From assembly GCF_000420725.1 (NCBI RefSeq), contig NZ_ATVM01000022.1:1-47537 (forward strand): a stretch of DNA of 47,537 nucleotides, in the 5' to 3' direction. Both the position numbers and the translations under genes were made by a program. Source of the DNA: Marinococcus halotolerans DSM 16375 (lineage in GTDB: Bacteria; Bacillota; Bacilli; Bacillales; Marinococcaceae). A model generated the notes under the pieces. It saw only the letters and a list, made by a program, of their open reading frames with translations. It had not been told where the DNA came from and did not search any database. Below, piece after piece: positions 15,700-24,135 of this stretch; within the stretch, counting starts at the first letter, position 1; each line of letters opens with the position of its first letter.

Positions 15700-16107
15700 A
15701 TGGATGATTTACGATCGTACGTCACGGACCTGGACCGCAATGTGGATGATTTACTGTCGCGTCTTCCTATTTTTGATGACGCCCTGGAGGCACGTTTCCA
15801 TTTGGTCTTAAAGGAAAAGAAAGCAATGATCACCACCGTGTTAGACGAGCTGGCCAACGAACCTTCCGATGATCAGAAGATCAAGCGGTGCCTGAAAATC
15901 ATTTACCGGGACGATGAAGTGGAAAAACTGAATTTTCAGGCATGGAAGCGGCTGTGTCAGCAGAACCAGGCCGTGGACGCCTCGGTGCTTGAGCACATGG
16001 AACAGACGTTCAGTCACATGAAAGAGGTGCTTGAACATGTGGCGGAAGGTACGGATCATTTGTCGGCCCGAAACATCCGCTACGTTGCACCGGCATTATA
16101 TAAATAA
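15700..16107 (+). CDS. Hypothetical helical protein (135 residues)
   Basis: Starts MDDLRSYVTDLDRNVDDLLS after GGAGGAAAGC and is predicted to be all-helical and soluble. Features are the acidic start, KIIYRDDEVEKLNFQAW and a coiled stretch VLEHMEQTFSHMKEVLEHV. It lies 41 bases after the STAS gene and 20 bases before the molybdoenzyme gene, so the three are co-transcribed. It could be a dedicated chaperone or partner of the oxidoreductase, as TorD/NarJ-type proteins are. I see no motif of those families, so this is a guess from position. Confidence 0.6.
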   Translation: MDDLRSYVTDLDRNVDDLLSRLPIFDDALEARFHLVLKEKKAMITTVLDELANEPSDDQKIKRCLKIIYRDDEVEKLNFQAWKRLCQQNQAVDASVLEHMEQTFSHMKEVLEHVAEGTDHLSARNIRYVAPALYK

Positions 16108-16127
16108 CGAAGAAAAGAGGGATATCC

Positions 16128-18359
16128 ATGCAATGGGGACCATACCGGACAGACACACATATCGATACGACCGGAGCCGTCGACCGCTGGGTTCACAGCA
16201 CGTGTAATCTGTGCTCCATCGGCTGCGGCACGGAAATCGCGGTCAAGGATAATCAGATTGTCGGCATACGGGGGAAAACGGAGCACGACATCAACCTCGG
16301 AAGGCTGGATCCAAAAGCGAAGGATCAGTGGATTCCAAATAACCATGCGACCCGGCTTTTGAGCCCGTTAATACGAAACCAGCAGGGCGAGCTCGAGGAA
16401 GCGTCCTGGGACGAAGCGATGGATCTGATCGTTCAAAAAGCGAAGGAAACGGTGGAAGAAAAAGGCGGGGACGGCTTTTCCATTTATTCGACCGGCCAGG
16501 GTTTTTTAGAGGATTATTACTCTATCGCAAAAGTCGGGAGGGCCGGCCTGAAAACCCACCTGCTCGATGCCAACACCCGCCTTTGCACCGCAACGACCGA
16601 ATGGTGCCTGCTGCAGTCATTCGGGGCGGACGGGGTACCGGCCGCATTTGAAGACCTCGATGTAGCCGAAACCGTCATGTTCTTTGGCCATAATCCGGCC
16701 GAAACCGGCACCGTCTTTTTTGACCGGGTGATGGAACGAAAAGAAAAGACGGGAAAACCGACTATCATTGTCGTGGATCCAAGAGAAACGTTAACGGCCC
16801 AGCATGCAGATCTTCACCTGCAGCTGCAGCCCGGGACAAACGTGCCGCTCATGAACGGCCTGCTCCGGGAGATCCTTCACCACGGCCAGGTGGATCAGCC
16901 GTTCATTGATGAGCACACCATCCACTATGAAGAAATGAAAGATTCCCTGGAGGGATGGTCCCTTGACCGAGCGAGCGACGTGACCCGAATACCAGTGGCA
17001 CAGCTGCAGGAAGCGGCCCGGCAGCTGGGACATACGGAAAGTCTGGTATCCACGACACTGCAGGGGGCCTTTCAAAGCAGCGATGCGACCGCCGCCTGTG
17101 TGGCCATCAACAATATGCATCTGGCGCGGGGACTGATCGGAAAGCCCGGCAGCGGACCGCTGCATATGGCCGGCCAGCCGAGCTCCTCCGGCAACCGGAC
17201 TGTGGGCGGCGTCGGCACCTATCCCGGCAACCGAAACCCGGAAAACCCCGACCACCTGCAGGACATCGCCAATTTATGGAACGTGGAGCAGGAGGCCCTG
17301 CCGGTGGGGCCGGAAAAAGGGATTATCAAGCAGATTGAAATGATGGAAAAGGGAAAGATCGGCTTCTTCTGGAACATTCATACCAATCCTCTGGTCTCCC
17401 TGCCGGACCGGGAACGGGCGCGAAAAGCGATGGAAGACGTCTTCGTGGTCGTGCAGGATCCATTTCTCACCGCAACGACAGACGTCGCTGATGTCATTCT
17501 TCCGCCGGCCATGTGGGGGGAAAAGGAAGGCACGATGGAAAACGCCGACCGGACGATTAATGTGCTGCGAAAAGCGGTGGAGCCGCCTAACGGGGTATGG
17601 ACCGACTTTGAGATCCTTGTGGACTTCAGCCGGCGGATGGGCTTTACCGACCAGGACGGAGAGCCGCTGATTCAGTACGCGACCCCGGAAGAAGCCTTCG
17701 AGGAATGGAAACGCGTATCCGAGGGGCGTCCGAGCGATATGACCGGCATGACGTACGACCGGCTCGAAGAAGCGAACGGGATCCACTGGCCGGCGCCGAA
17801 AACGCGACCGGAGGGGACTACCCGACTGTATGCCAATGGAGATTTCCGGACGAAGGTAAACGATGCCCAAAGCTTCGGTAAAGTCATGGACACCGGTCGC
17901 CCGTACACGCAGGAAGAATACCAATCCTTTAATCCGAATGGGAAAGCTATTTTCCATGCGACCCATTACTTCGGGCCGCCGGAGCAGACGAAGGAAGCCT
18001 ATCCGTTATGGCTGAATACGGGCCGCCTGGTCTGGCACTGGCATACCCGCACCAAAACAGGCCTTTCGCCGGATTTAGAGGAGAAAGCACCGGAAGCGTT
18101 TGTGCAGCTGCACGAAGACGACGCCCGAAAGCTGGAGGTGACAGACGCTGAAGAAGTGCGGGTCGTCTCCCCGCGCGGAGCCATCACGGTACCGGTGAAC
18201 ATTTCCGGCGAAGTGAAGCCGGGGGAAGTGTTTATTCCGTTTCACTACGGCAACTGGGACGGTGAAGCGTCGGTCAATGAACTGACCATTGACGCGGTGG
18301 ACCCGCTGTCCCACCAGCCGATGCTCAAGCACGCGTCCTGCCGGATTGAAAAGATATAA
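16128..18359 (+). CDS. Molybdopterin oxidoreductase with atypical iron-sulfur site
   Basis: A 743-residue member of the DMSO-reductase superfamily (nitrate reductase/formate dehydrogenase alpha type). The N-terminus has CNLCSIGC (C26, C29, C33). The usual fourth cysteine of the [4Fe-4S] site, expected in a GRLCPKG motif, is replaced: the sequence reads GRLDPKAK with D61. The molybdopterin domain follows, with DANTRLCTAT, where C153 is the likely Mo ligand as in assimilatory and periplasmic nitrate reductases. The C-terminal dinucleotide-binding domain (about 615-740) has WLNTGRLVWHWHTRTKTG and PFHYGNWDG. There is no twin-arginine signal, so it is cytoplasmic. The substrate is not predictable. 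It is third in a SigB-like operon and followed by a membrane protein. Confidence 0.88.
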   Translation: MQWGPYRTDTHIDTTGAVDRWVHSTCNLCSIGCGTEIAVKDNQIVGIRGKTEHDINLGRLDPKAKDQWIPNNHATRLLSPLIRNQQGELEEASWDEAMDLIVQKAKETVEEKGGDGFSIYSTGQGFLEDYYSIAKVGRAGLKTHLLDANTRLCTATTEWCLLQSFGADGVPAAFEDLDVAETVMFFGHNPAETGTVFFDRVMERKEKTGKPTIIVVDPRETLTAQHADLHLQLQPGTNVPLMNGLLREILHHGQVDQPFIDEHTIHYEEMKDSLEGWSLDRASDVTRIPVAQLQEAARQLGHTESLVSTTLQGAFQSSDATAACVAINNMHLARGLIGKPGSGPLHMAGQPSSSGNRTVGGVGTYPGNRNPENPDHLQDIANLWNVEQEALPVGPEKGIIKQIEMMEKGKIGFFWNIHTNPLVSLPDRERARKAMEDVFVVVQDPFLTATTDVADVILPPAMWGEKEGTMENADRTINVLRKAVEPPNGVWTDFEILVDFSRRMGFTDQDGEPLIQYATPEEAFEEWKRVSEGRPSDMTGMTYDRLEEANGIHWPAPKTRPEGTTRLYANGDFRTKVNDAQSFGKVMDTGRPYTQEEYQSFNPNGKAIFHATHYFGPPEQTKEAYPLWLNTGRLVWHWHTRTKTGLSPDLEEKAPEAFVQLHEDDARKLEVTDAEEVRVVSPRGAITVPVNISGEVKPGEVFIPFHYGNWDGEASVNELTIDAVDPLSHQPMLKHASCRIEKI

Positions 18360-18390
18360 ATACACCAAACCTGCGTAAAAGGAGGGTGGC

Positions 18391-19392
18391 ATGCAGTCAA
18401 ATAATATCGTTTTAGAAAACCAGCCTCCGTCCGGGGCAATCGTGATGGCATGGGGGATCTTCCTGCTGGGTCCCTTTGCCGCCTTTTCTCCGTTGAACAG
18501 CTGGGCTGGAGTCCTGTTAACTGCGGTAACGGCGCTCCTGGGAATCTATATTTTTATTTCGATCGTCTATACGCGGGTGAGTTCAGGTACTGATAAGCTT
18601 TCCAATATAGGCGATATCCCGTTTTTCGGTATCGGTACATGGGTGGCAGGGAGCTCTGTACTTGCCCAGCTGCTTCTGGAATATGCCTCGTGGTCCTTAG
18701 GTCCTGTATATGTTCTGCTCGTGATCAGTACAGTGGTCTGGATCGTATATATAAGCGCAGCCGCAGCAAAGTTAGCGATCCTTGTCCGGGACCGTGAAAA
18801 GAGAAAGCAGGCACATGGCGTGCTGCTGTTAACAACGGTCAGTACCCAGTCGCTCATCCTGTTGTATGTGAAAATGTTCCCGGCTTCCTTCCCAATCGGG
18901 ATTGGGGCGGGGCTGTTAGGAATAGGCCTTCTTTTCTACATCGCGAGCCTCCCGCTGATTCTGCAGCGCTTCTGGAAGCATTGGGCCAATACCAACTGTA
19001 TGGTCCACGGAGCCCTATCCATCTCCGGTGCTGCCGCTGTCAAGCTGGCGCTCTTTCCGGCCGGGCTTTTGGCCGGGTTTTGGATCCTTACTGCGGCAGC
19101 GTTTATTTTCATTGAGAGCCTGGAGATATTCCGTGCCGTAAAAAGAATTGGACACGAAGGACTCGTAACCGGTCTGGGTATCTATGCGGTGACGCAGTGG
19201 TCGCGGAATTTTACGTTCGGCATGTTTTATGTTTTTACGAAGAACGTTTCCCTTCCTGAAGCAATGAGTTTTTTAGCCCCTGTCAAAAATGGAATCCTTG
19301 CGGCCGGACCATGGGTACTGCTGGTTTTACTAGTAGTGGAGGGAATGCTGTATATTAAAGACTATATCGTCACAGTAAAGACTGATGCTTAG
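18391..19392 (+). CDS. Ten-helix membrane protein, possibly TDT/SLAC1-like
   Basis: A 333-residue integral membrane protein with about ten hydrophobic segments spaced through its length, e.g. AIVMAWGIFLLGPFAAF, VYVLLVISTVVWIVYI, GAGLLGIGLLFYIASLPLIL and GPWVLLVLLVVEGMLYI. The size, helix count and a VHGALSISGAAAVKLAL segment recall the tellurite/dicarboxylate (TDT, SLAC1-like) anion transporters, but no decisive motif is present. No heme ligands or quinone-site motifs are obvious, so a NrfD-type electron anchor is less likely but not excluded. The start follows AAGGAGGGTGGC and is 31 bases after the molybdoenzyme stop. An anion exporter or importer for its substrate is a reasonable inference. 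Confidence 0.6.
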   Translation: MQSNNIVLENQPPSGAIVMAWGIFLLGPFAAFSPLNSWAGVLLTAVTALLGIYIFISIVYTRVSSGTDKLSNIGDIPFFGIGTWVAGSSVLAQLLLEYASWSLGPVYVLLVISTVVWIVYISAAAAKLAILVRDREKRKQAHGVLLLTTVSTQSLILLYVKMFPASFPIGIGAGLLGIGLLFYIASLPLILQRFWKHWANTNCMVHGALSISGAAAVKLALFPAGLLAGFWILTAAAFIFIESLEIFRAVKRIGHEGLVTGLGIYAVTQWSRNFTFGMFYVFTKNVSLPEAMSFLAPVKNGILAAGPWVLLVLLVVEGMLYIKDYIVTVKTDA

Positions 19393-19404
19393 ATTGAATC
19401 AAAC

Positions 19405-19439
19405 CCAGGGCCTCCGGTAAATATCACCGGAGGCCCTGG
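19405..19439. terminator. Long GC-rich hairpin between convergent genes
   Basis: CCAGGGCCTCCGGT and ACCGGAGGCCCTGG form a perfect 14-bp inverted repeat with a 7-base AAATATC loop. There is no T-run, so it may rely on stem strength or act as a transcript end for both sides. Confidence 0.6.
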
Positions 19440-19473
19440 CTGTACGTTTGAGAAGGCTTAAACGTACGTCTGC

Positions 19474-20118
19474 TTACATCGCGTGCTTGATGCCTTTGTC
19501 GACGAGCCACCAGTTCACCGGATAGCTGGTTAAAAATCCGATCACCATCGCGATCTGCATCATAAACCAGAAGGTCGGACCGGCCGGGCTCGGCGGGGTG
19601 GCAAAGAACACAAAATGAACGAGCGCCATAAAACCAAACATGCCGATCTGGTACGCGACAAGCGACAGCGTGTCGGCCTTGGCGGCCTGTTTGATGCCAT
19701 GGCTTTTGCTCATGTTTTCATGCATTGGCAGGATGGACGCCAGCTGAAAGAAAATCCCGAACGTATAGGCGAGGATAAATTCCACGATATAGTCGGCAAA
19801 CAGCCGGGTGCCTGCGATCGTCCAGCCAAGCGCCACCACGATCGGAATACCGATAATATCCCCGAGCGCACACCCGGCACCGCAGTGGCTGGTGGACGCC
19901 ACCGTGGACTGCCACATCGGCTTGTCGCCGTGGCCCTTCCGGCCGATATAGTAGTAGAAAGCCAGGCCGAGCGGCCCGGAGTAGAGCACGGTGAGCGGCC
20001 AGACAATATTCATCACCATCATCGGCTGCGGATTTTTCCGGACGTCTACGATCACGATCGCGGTAGAAATGAATGCAAGTGCCAGTGAAGCGACAGCAAT
20101 AATGGAAATCGTGTCCAT
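19474..20118 (-). CDS. DUF4396 membrane protein
   Basis: A 214-residue protein with about six membrane segments. The DUF4396 signature is clear: MNIVWPLTVLYSGPLGLAFY, then STSHCGAGCALGDIIG with a histidine and two cysteines, which looks like a metal- or heme-binding site at the membrane surface. It is near full length for the family. The start 20118 follows AAAAGGAGAA. It stands alone between convergent and same-direction neighbours. DUF4396 proteins have no settled function. A link to copper or redox handling is speculative. Confidence 0.8.
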   Translation of the reverse strand: MDTISIIAVASLALAFISTAIVIVDVRKNPQPMMVMNIVWPLTVLYSGPLGLAFYYYIGRKGHGDKPMWQSTVASTSHCGAGCALGDIIGIPIVVALGWTIAGTRLFADYIVEFILAYTFGIFFQLASILPMHENMSKSHGIKQAAKADTLSLVAYQIGMFGFMALVHFVFFATPPSPAGPTFWFMMQIAMVIGFLTSYPVNWWLVDKGIKHAM

Positions 20119-20206
20119 CGAATTCTCCTTTTAATGCTTTGGTATTAATAATTTTTCAACTGTGTAAAATACTTGGTTGCTTCGAAATATAATGATTCAT
20201 CTTTTC

Positions 20207-20482
20207 CTAAGAAGAGCGGAAACGTTTAACGGAGAGAGAAGCGTCAAGGGCGGGAGGCTCTGTCTCCCATTTTGACTCCCAGCGCTGTTTCAGTACTGGA
20301 AGGTCGGATACGCAGGTAATAATCCACTCCTGCTCGCGAAATCCCTGCAGGGAGGCAAACAGCTCATCTACACTGGTGAAGACAGCATCTGGAGCCGTCC
20401 AGCCATGTTGTTTTAAATCCGTTCGGGTCCCGGCGACTACTTCCCTCTCCTGGGGAAGTTTGATAAAGGTAAAATGCTGCAT
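20207..20482 (-). CDS. Small REQEWIIT-core stress-associated protein, paralogue 1
   Basis: A 91-residue cytoplasmic protein starting MQHFTFIKLPQEREVVAGTR. It shares a layout with the proteins at 25792-26067 and 41798-42037: an N-terminal strand, an acidic middle (TSVDELFASLQGFREQEWII) and a C-terminal LPVLKQRWESKW. The first two are about 60% identical by eye. The start at 20482 follows AAAAGGAGC; the frame back to 20623 runs into the upstream gene. The alpha/beta pattern resembles a shortened YflT fold, but I do not recognise a named family. It is downstream of, and probably co-transcribed with, the MpsC-like gene (52-base gap). Confidence 0.65.
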   Translation of the reverse strand: MQHFTFIKLPQEREVVAGTRTDLKQHGWTAPDAVFTSVDELFASLQGFREQEWIITCVSDLPVLKQRWESKWETEPPALDASLSVKRFRSS

Positions 20483-20534
20483 AGGATTGCTCCTTTTCCT
20501 TAAAATAATTGTTAATGCGGTATAAGGATTAAAG

Positions 20535-21248
20535 TTATAAGCGTCCCGTGCTAGACAGGGATTCGTTTGGATCAAAGTAGAAGAGTACGTAGCGGTGAGA
20601 ATCCTCCAGGCTGCCAGTAACAAACACGTCCTTCAGGGAATACTGGAAGGATTGATCTCCCACTGCATGCTGGATAGCCTTCCGCTCCGCGTCAGCCCGG
20701 TGCCTTTCCGCCAAACGCGTGCCGTGTTCGGGGATCATGGCCTGCTCGAAGGGGGTCACGATATTTTTTTGCCGGGCGAGAAGCGCATGATCATCGATCC
20801 ATCCCCATGCCTGCCATTCGTGCATGCCGGTCGTCTCGGATGGGAGAAGGGGAGAGGCCGCCGACGATTTTTCGCCGGAGAAATTCAGAGGAGGAGAAGT
20901 AAGCGAGCAGGAGCCTTCTTCGACCAGTAAAAGCATGCAGGAGGAATGCGTAAAATCCCAGTCTAAATACATGTGCGTCGAGTGGAAATCCAGTTCCGTC
21001 TGCATGATTTCCTCTAAAGACGGCTGCAGATACCGGAAGGTGGTCATCCGGCATTTCTCGACAGAGTCGTATTGACCCTGGTCGAGCAGGGATTCTTCCA
21101 TGGGAGCTAAAAAGCCTTGCAGATAAATAATGAGATAAGGAGGCGAAAGAATGACTTCGATAGAATTGGGTCCTTTACAAAAATTCCGTTGAAGCAGCTT
21201 GCCTATTTTTCCGACAGCAGCGGTAGTGGCTGTGCGTTCTTTTTCCAT
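20535..21248 (-). CDS. MpsC/DUF2294-like protein with a second, diverged half
   Basis: A 237-residue soluble protein. Residues 10-115 match the DUF2294 (MpsC, YbcI-type) pattern: VGKIGKLLQRNFCKGPNSIE, PPYLIIYLQGFLAPMEESLL and MYLDWDFTHSSCMLLLVEEG. The second half keeps a weakly related DUF2294 layout (VTPFEQAMIPEHGTRLAERH ... DVFVTGSLEDSHRYVLFYFD). Typical DUF2294 proteins are about 120 residues, so this looks like an internal duplication whose second copy has diverged. The protein at 26896-27591 has the same architecture. Staphylococcal MpsC belongs to a sodium-linked membrane-potential system, but no MpsA/MpsB genes are in the window. The start follows GGAGTGATGGC, behind a terminator-bearing leader. 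Confidence 0.72.
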   Translation of the reverse strand: MEKERTATTAAVGKIGKLLQRNFCKGPNSIEVILSPPYLIIYLQGFLAPMEESLLDQGQYDSVEKCRMTTFRYLQPSLEEIMQTELDFHSTHMYLDWDFTHSSCMLLLVEEGSCSLTSPPLNFSGEKSSAASPLLPSETTGMHEWQAWGWIDDHALLARQKNIVTPFEQAMIPEHGTRLAERHRADAERKAIQHAVGDQSFQYSLKDVFVTGSLEDSHRYVLFYFDPNESLSSTGRL

Positions 21249-21280
21249 GCCATCACTCCATTTCCATTGGTTAAAAGCCT

Positions 21281-21351
21281 AAAAAAAGCCAGAAAGACCC
21301 AAGGGGCTTTCTGGCTTATCGCCAGCTTTTCGGACTGGCGATTTTCACCAA
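21281..21351 (-). promoter_or_regulatory. Two-hairpin attenuator-like leader of the MpsC-like operon (type 2)
   Basis: On the minus strand TTGGTGAAA, hairpin ATCGCCAG-TCCGAAAAG-CTGGCGAT, then directly AAGCCAGAAAG-CCCCTTGGGT-CTTTCTGGCTT and a T-run. The terminator ends about 33 bases before the start codon, so the transcript must read through it to express the gene. It is the sister of the leader at 14133-14204. Confidence 0.6.
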
Positions 21352-21796
21352 CTGATGTATCGAGGTGTTGCCGCATTTTGAAATATCTGGTGCCGTCGTC
21401 CGAAAGGAACGCGGCGATGCCCACATGATAAATGCTTTACATTAACCTCTATACATATTTTATTATCGTTTATGAACAAGAATAAACATGAAATATAAAG
21501 AAAAAGGAAGAAAAGGACTCTTGAACCACAAATAGAAAAAGACAATATACGGGTTTCAGCAGCATGAGGTTAGTAGCACTTCGCATAGTGTTCCAAACGC
21601 CCGCGTTAAAGAATGTGAGAAATACATATATTATGAATGAGAGAGTAAGCCAGATGAAGACTGAAGATTAGCAACGGCACCTTGGAATTTTAATAAGGAT
21701 AAAAGTACCTTGGTTCTGGCAAACGACCCGGTCGAGTAGCCAACGGGTGATCAGTTCGATCAGGCGATATCGGCGAAAATGGTGGAAGAAAATCCG
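21352..21796. other. Intergenic region, no gene seen
   Basis: About 440 bp between divergent leaders. AT-rich with no usable frame. A GGGCAT on the minus strand near 21416-21421 is too badly spaced from any GTTTAA-like box to call a promoter. Confidence 0.4.
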
Positions 21797-21821
21797 GTTT
21801 GTTTCGCTGGTGAAAGGGAAT
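21797..21821 (+). promoter_or_regulatory. SigB-like promoter of the DUF2254 gene
   Basis: GTTTGT (21797-21802), 13-base spacer, GGGAAT (21816-21821). It fits the SigB consensus well and sits about 155 bases upstream of the start, ahead of a terminator leader. Confidence 0.6.
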
Positions 21822-21861
21822 AAAAAATAAAGTTGTTTGTAATACAAATAGATACGCTAAA

Positions 21862-21931
21862 GGTTGTAATTAATAGAATGAACGCTATTAATAAACCAGA
21901 AGGTCACTAAGACGCTTCTGGTTTATTTTTG
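21862..21931 (+). promoter_or_regulatory. Attenuator-like stress leader (type 1, divergent) before the DUF2254 gene
   Basis: GGTTGTAATTAATAGAATGA followed by ACGCTATTAATAAACC. TTAATAG (21870-21876) pairs with CTATTAA (21885-21891). The terminator AATAAACCAGAAG ... CTTCTGGTTTATT plus T-run follows at once. In the other type 1 copies the same helix is ATTAG/CTAAT and the terminator arm is AAGCCG/CGGCTT, so both stems have changed together while keeping their pairing. Confidence 0.6.
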
Positions 21932-21975
21932 TTTTAACAGCCATTTTAAAAACGATCAGGAAAGGAGGAAAAAGC

Positions 21976-23409
21976 ATGCCTTATTGGTTCTACCGGTTGC
22001 TTCCAGCTCCGGTAAAGCGTCTGCAAAGCATGTCGAAGCGCCAGCGCTGGCATGAGATCCGGTCCAGCCTGTGGGTCGTGCCAGCCCTCTACATTGCACT
22101 GGCTGCGTTATTAGCAGGCATATCGTACTGGGTGGAATTTGGCCTGAAGCCAGGATGGCAGCTTTTATCGGCCTTTACGACGGAATATCAGTTAACTGAA
22201 ACGATGTACAGCACGATGCTGTCGGGGATCTTAACACTGAACGCCTTTACCTTTAACTCGATGCTCATGGTGCTCACGAACGTTTCAAATCAATTTACGC
22301 CGCGCGTGATGCTGAACTTTATTTCGAACCGGAAAACCCAGCACGCGATCGGGATTTTTAACATCTGTTTCTTTTACCTGTTAATTGTCTTTTTCTTTCT
22401 TGACGGGTCCATGAGCCAGTACACGGTGTTTCCGATTGCGGCGGTGCTCATGACCGGCTTCTCGGTCCTGAACTTTGTGTTATTCATCAACCACGCCGTG
22501 AAATGGATGCAGGCCCCGAGCATCGTGAACGACATGAAGCAGCAATCCCAAAAGCGCATCCTGCACACGCTGCATGAGGATCTCGAATCTCACCGGGCTG
22601 AACATCCGGAACGGATCACACATCCGAACCATTCGCCTCTGGATCATGAGCATGCGCGTACTATTGCCTCTGAGATGACGGGGTATGTGCAGATTATCGA
22701 TTTTGGGCAGCTGATCGAGCAGGCGAAGCAGGACGGGGTCGTGGTCCAGCTGCGAGCAAATGTGGGTGATTTTGTTCTCCCGGGATTTGTCCTGCTGGAT
22801 TACTGGAAATTGGCTGATGAAGGGTCTACGGTTGTAAACGAACGAAAATACCGGGAGCTTTTGTTTATGGGCGACCGGAAAACCGAAGTCCAGGATTTGG
22901 GCTACGGAGTGCGGAAGTTAAAGGATATCGCCATCAAAGCGCTGGCGAATGACGAACCCGGCACCTTCGAGGATTCTCTGCACCAAATGGTGGACCTGCT
23001 GCGGTCGATTGCGGATGTAACTTCTTTTACCTCTTATTTGACCGACGAGGAAGGAACGCTTCGAATTATCATGAAAGAAGAAGCTTTCGAAGATTACCTG
23101 TATGCTGCCTTCGGGCACATTAGTGTATACGTAAAGAAAGATCCCGTGCTGACAAATGAACTTTTAAAAGCTCTTGTCCTCCTCAGCGGAGCACTGCCCG
23201 AACGTGAGAAAGGGGCGTGCTGGCACTTTGGCAAGGTGGTGGCGCAGTCATTTGCCGATACGTTTGCCCACGCCACAGAACAGTTGGAGTTTTACACGTC
23301 GCTGGAAACTCTTTCGGTGGAAGCCCGGGATCCGGACACCTTTCACAGGTTGATTGAAGAATTTATCCGCAACGGCCTCCTGGAACCTAAATACGGACGT
23401 TCCGAATAA
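21976..23409 (+). CDS. DUF2254 membrane protein
   Basis: A 477-residue protein. The N-terminal half has four membrane helices (LWVVPALYIALAALLAGISY, YSTMLSGILTLNAFTFNSML, AIGIFNICFFYLLIVFFFLD, VFPIAAVLMTGFSVLNFVLF), with the conserved segment TNVSNQFTPRVMLNFISNRK between helices 2 and 3. The C-terminal ~270 residues are soluble, with GYVQIIDFGQLIEQAKQDGV and VVQLRANVGDFVLPG, typical of DUF2254. The full-length family protein is present. The start follows GGAAAGGAGG. It is monocistronic behind a SigB-like promoter and leader. Function unknown; a membrane stress role is inferred from regulation only. Confidence 0.85.
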   Translation: MPYWFYRLLPAPVKRLQSMSKRQRWHEIRSSLWVVPALYIALAALLAGISYWVEFGLKPGWQLLSAFTTEYQLTETMYSTMLSGILTLNAFTFNSMLMVLTNVSNQFTPRVMLNFISNRKTQHAIGIFNICFFYLLIVFFFLDGSMSQYTVFPIAAVLMTGFSVLNFVLFINHAVKWMQAPSIVNDMKQQSQKRILHTLHEDLESHRAEHPERITHPNHSPLDHEHARTIASEMTGYVQIIDFGQLIEQAKQDGVVVQLRANVGDFVLPGFVLLDYWKLADEGSTVVNERKYRELLFMGDRKTEVQDLGYGVRKLKDIAIKALANDEPGTFEDSLHQMVDLLRSIADVTSFTSYLTDEEGTLRIIMKEEAFEDYLYAAFGHISVYVKKDPVLTNELLKALVLLSGALPEREKGACWHFGKVVAQSFADTFAHATEQLEFYTSLETLSVEARDPDTFHRLIEEFIRNGLLEPKYGRSE

Positions 23410-23473
23410 TGTGTCCCATCTGTATGTTACAAACAGGTGTTAAAAGAACGGTTGCAAAAAATAAATAAAGTAT

Positions 23474-23500
23474 GTTTAACGCTACGCTTTCCTGGGGAAC
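23474..23500 (+). promoter_or_regulatory. SigB-like promoter of the KGG-repeat gene
   Basis: GTTTAA (23474-23479), 15-base spacer, GGGAAC (23495-23500). It lies about 245 bases upstream of the start codon. The SigB fit is good for the -35 and partial for the -10. Confidence 0.6.
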
Positions 23501-23570
23501 AATAAAACTAGTGCCATAGATGATAATGATTTGGTTTTGCTCAAGTGAATCCAATAACCATATACGCGCC

Positions 23571-23650
23571 CGGCTGCAGTTAGAGGAATAAATGCCTGCT
23601 AATAAGCCGAGAAGGACAACGATAGATGTGTCTTTTTCGGCTTATTTTTT
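23571..23650 (+). promoter_or_regulatory. Attenuator-like stress leader (type 1) before the KGG-repeat gene
   Basis: GGCTGCAGTTAGAGGAATAA followed by ATGCCTGCTAATAAGCCG. GGC pairs with GCC, and TTAG (23580-23583) with CTAA (23599-23602). The terminator AATAAGCCGAGAAGGACA ... TGTCTTTTTCGGCTTATT plus T-run then starts inside the second arm. The gene starts about 95 bases further on. Confidence 0.65.
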
Positions 23651-23745
23651 ATGGCTCAATTCTACTGTACATTAGGGCGTTTTAAAGGATGACCACTGTC
23701 GAAACCAGGTGATTATCAAATTAAAAACAGAAAGGATGAATCATC

Positions 23746-24135
23746 ATGGCAAAGAATAACGAAGAAAACAACAAAATGACCCGCGAGGAAGCCGGCCAAA
23801 AAGGCGGCGAAAAAACGAGCCAGGAACACGGCAAGGAATTTTACGAAGAGATTGGTCAAAAGGGCGGCGAAAATTCCGGTAACGGGAGCGGTAGCCAGCA
23901 ATCAGGCTCCAACCAGAGCGAAAACACCATGAGCCGTTCCGAAGCCGGCCAAAAAGGCGGCGAAACGACCAGCGAGGAACATGGCAAAGAATTTTACGAA
24001 GAGATCGGTCAAAAGGGTGGCGAAACCACCAAGGAAGAACACGATAAGGACTTCTATCAAGATATTGGCCAAAAAGGTGGAAAAAATTCCGGCAATGGCT
24101 CCGATAACAACAGCGACTCCAACAACCGCCGCTAA
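23746..24135 (+). CDS. gsiB: GsiB-like KGG-repeat general stress protein
   Basis: A 129-residue, very hydrophilic protein built from repeats of the KGG (stress-induced, con-10) motif. EEAGQKGGEKTSQEHGKEFY and EEIGQKGGENSGNGSG recur about five times in varied form. The DNA itself is repeated (GGCCAAAAAGGCGGCGAAA-type units at 23791, 23863, 23948, 24012 and 24066). It has no hydrophobic core and should be disordered, like plant LEA and Bacillus GsiB proteins that accumulate during salt, heat and desiccation stress. GsiB is a classic SigB target, which fits the upstream promoter. The tail is Asn/Ser/Asp-rich. The gene symbol is by similarity. Confidence 0.87.
   Translation: MAKNNEENNKMTREEAGQKGGEKTSQEHGKEFYEEIGQKGGENSGNGSGSQQSGSNQSENTMSRSEAGQKGGETTSEEHGKEFYEEIGQKGGETTKEEHDKDFYQDIGQKGGKNSGNGSDNNSDSNNRR

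Noticed and set aside
23746-24135. Repeated units in the KGG gene as a CRISPR-like or tandem DNA repeat
   Set aside because: The repeats are in frame, of uneven spacing and encode KGG motifs; they are protein repeats.
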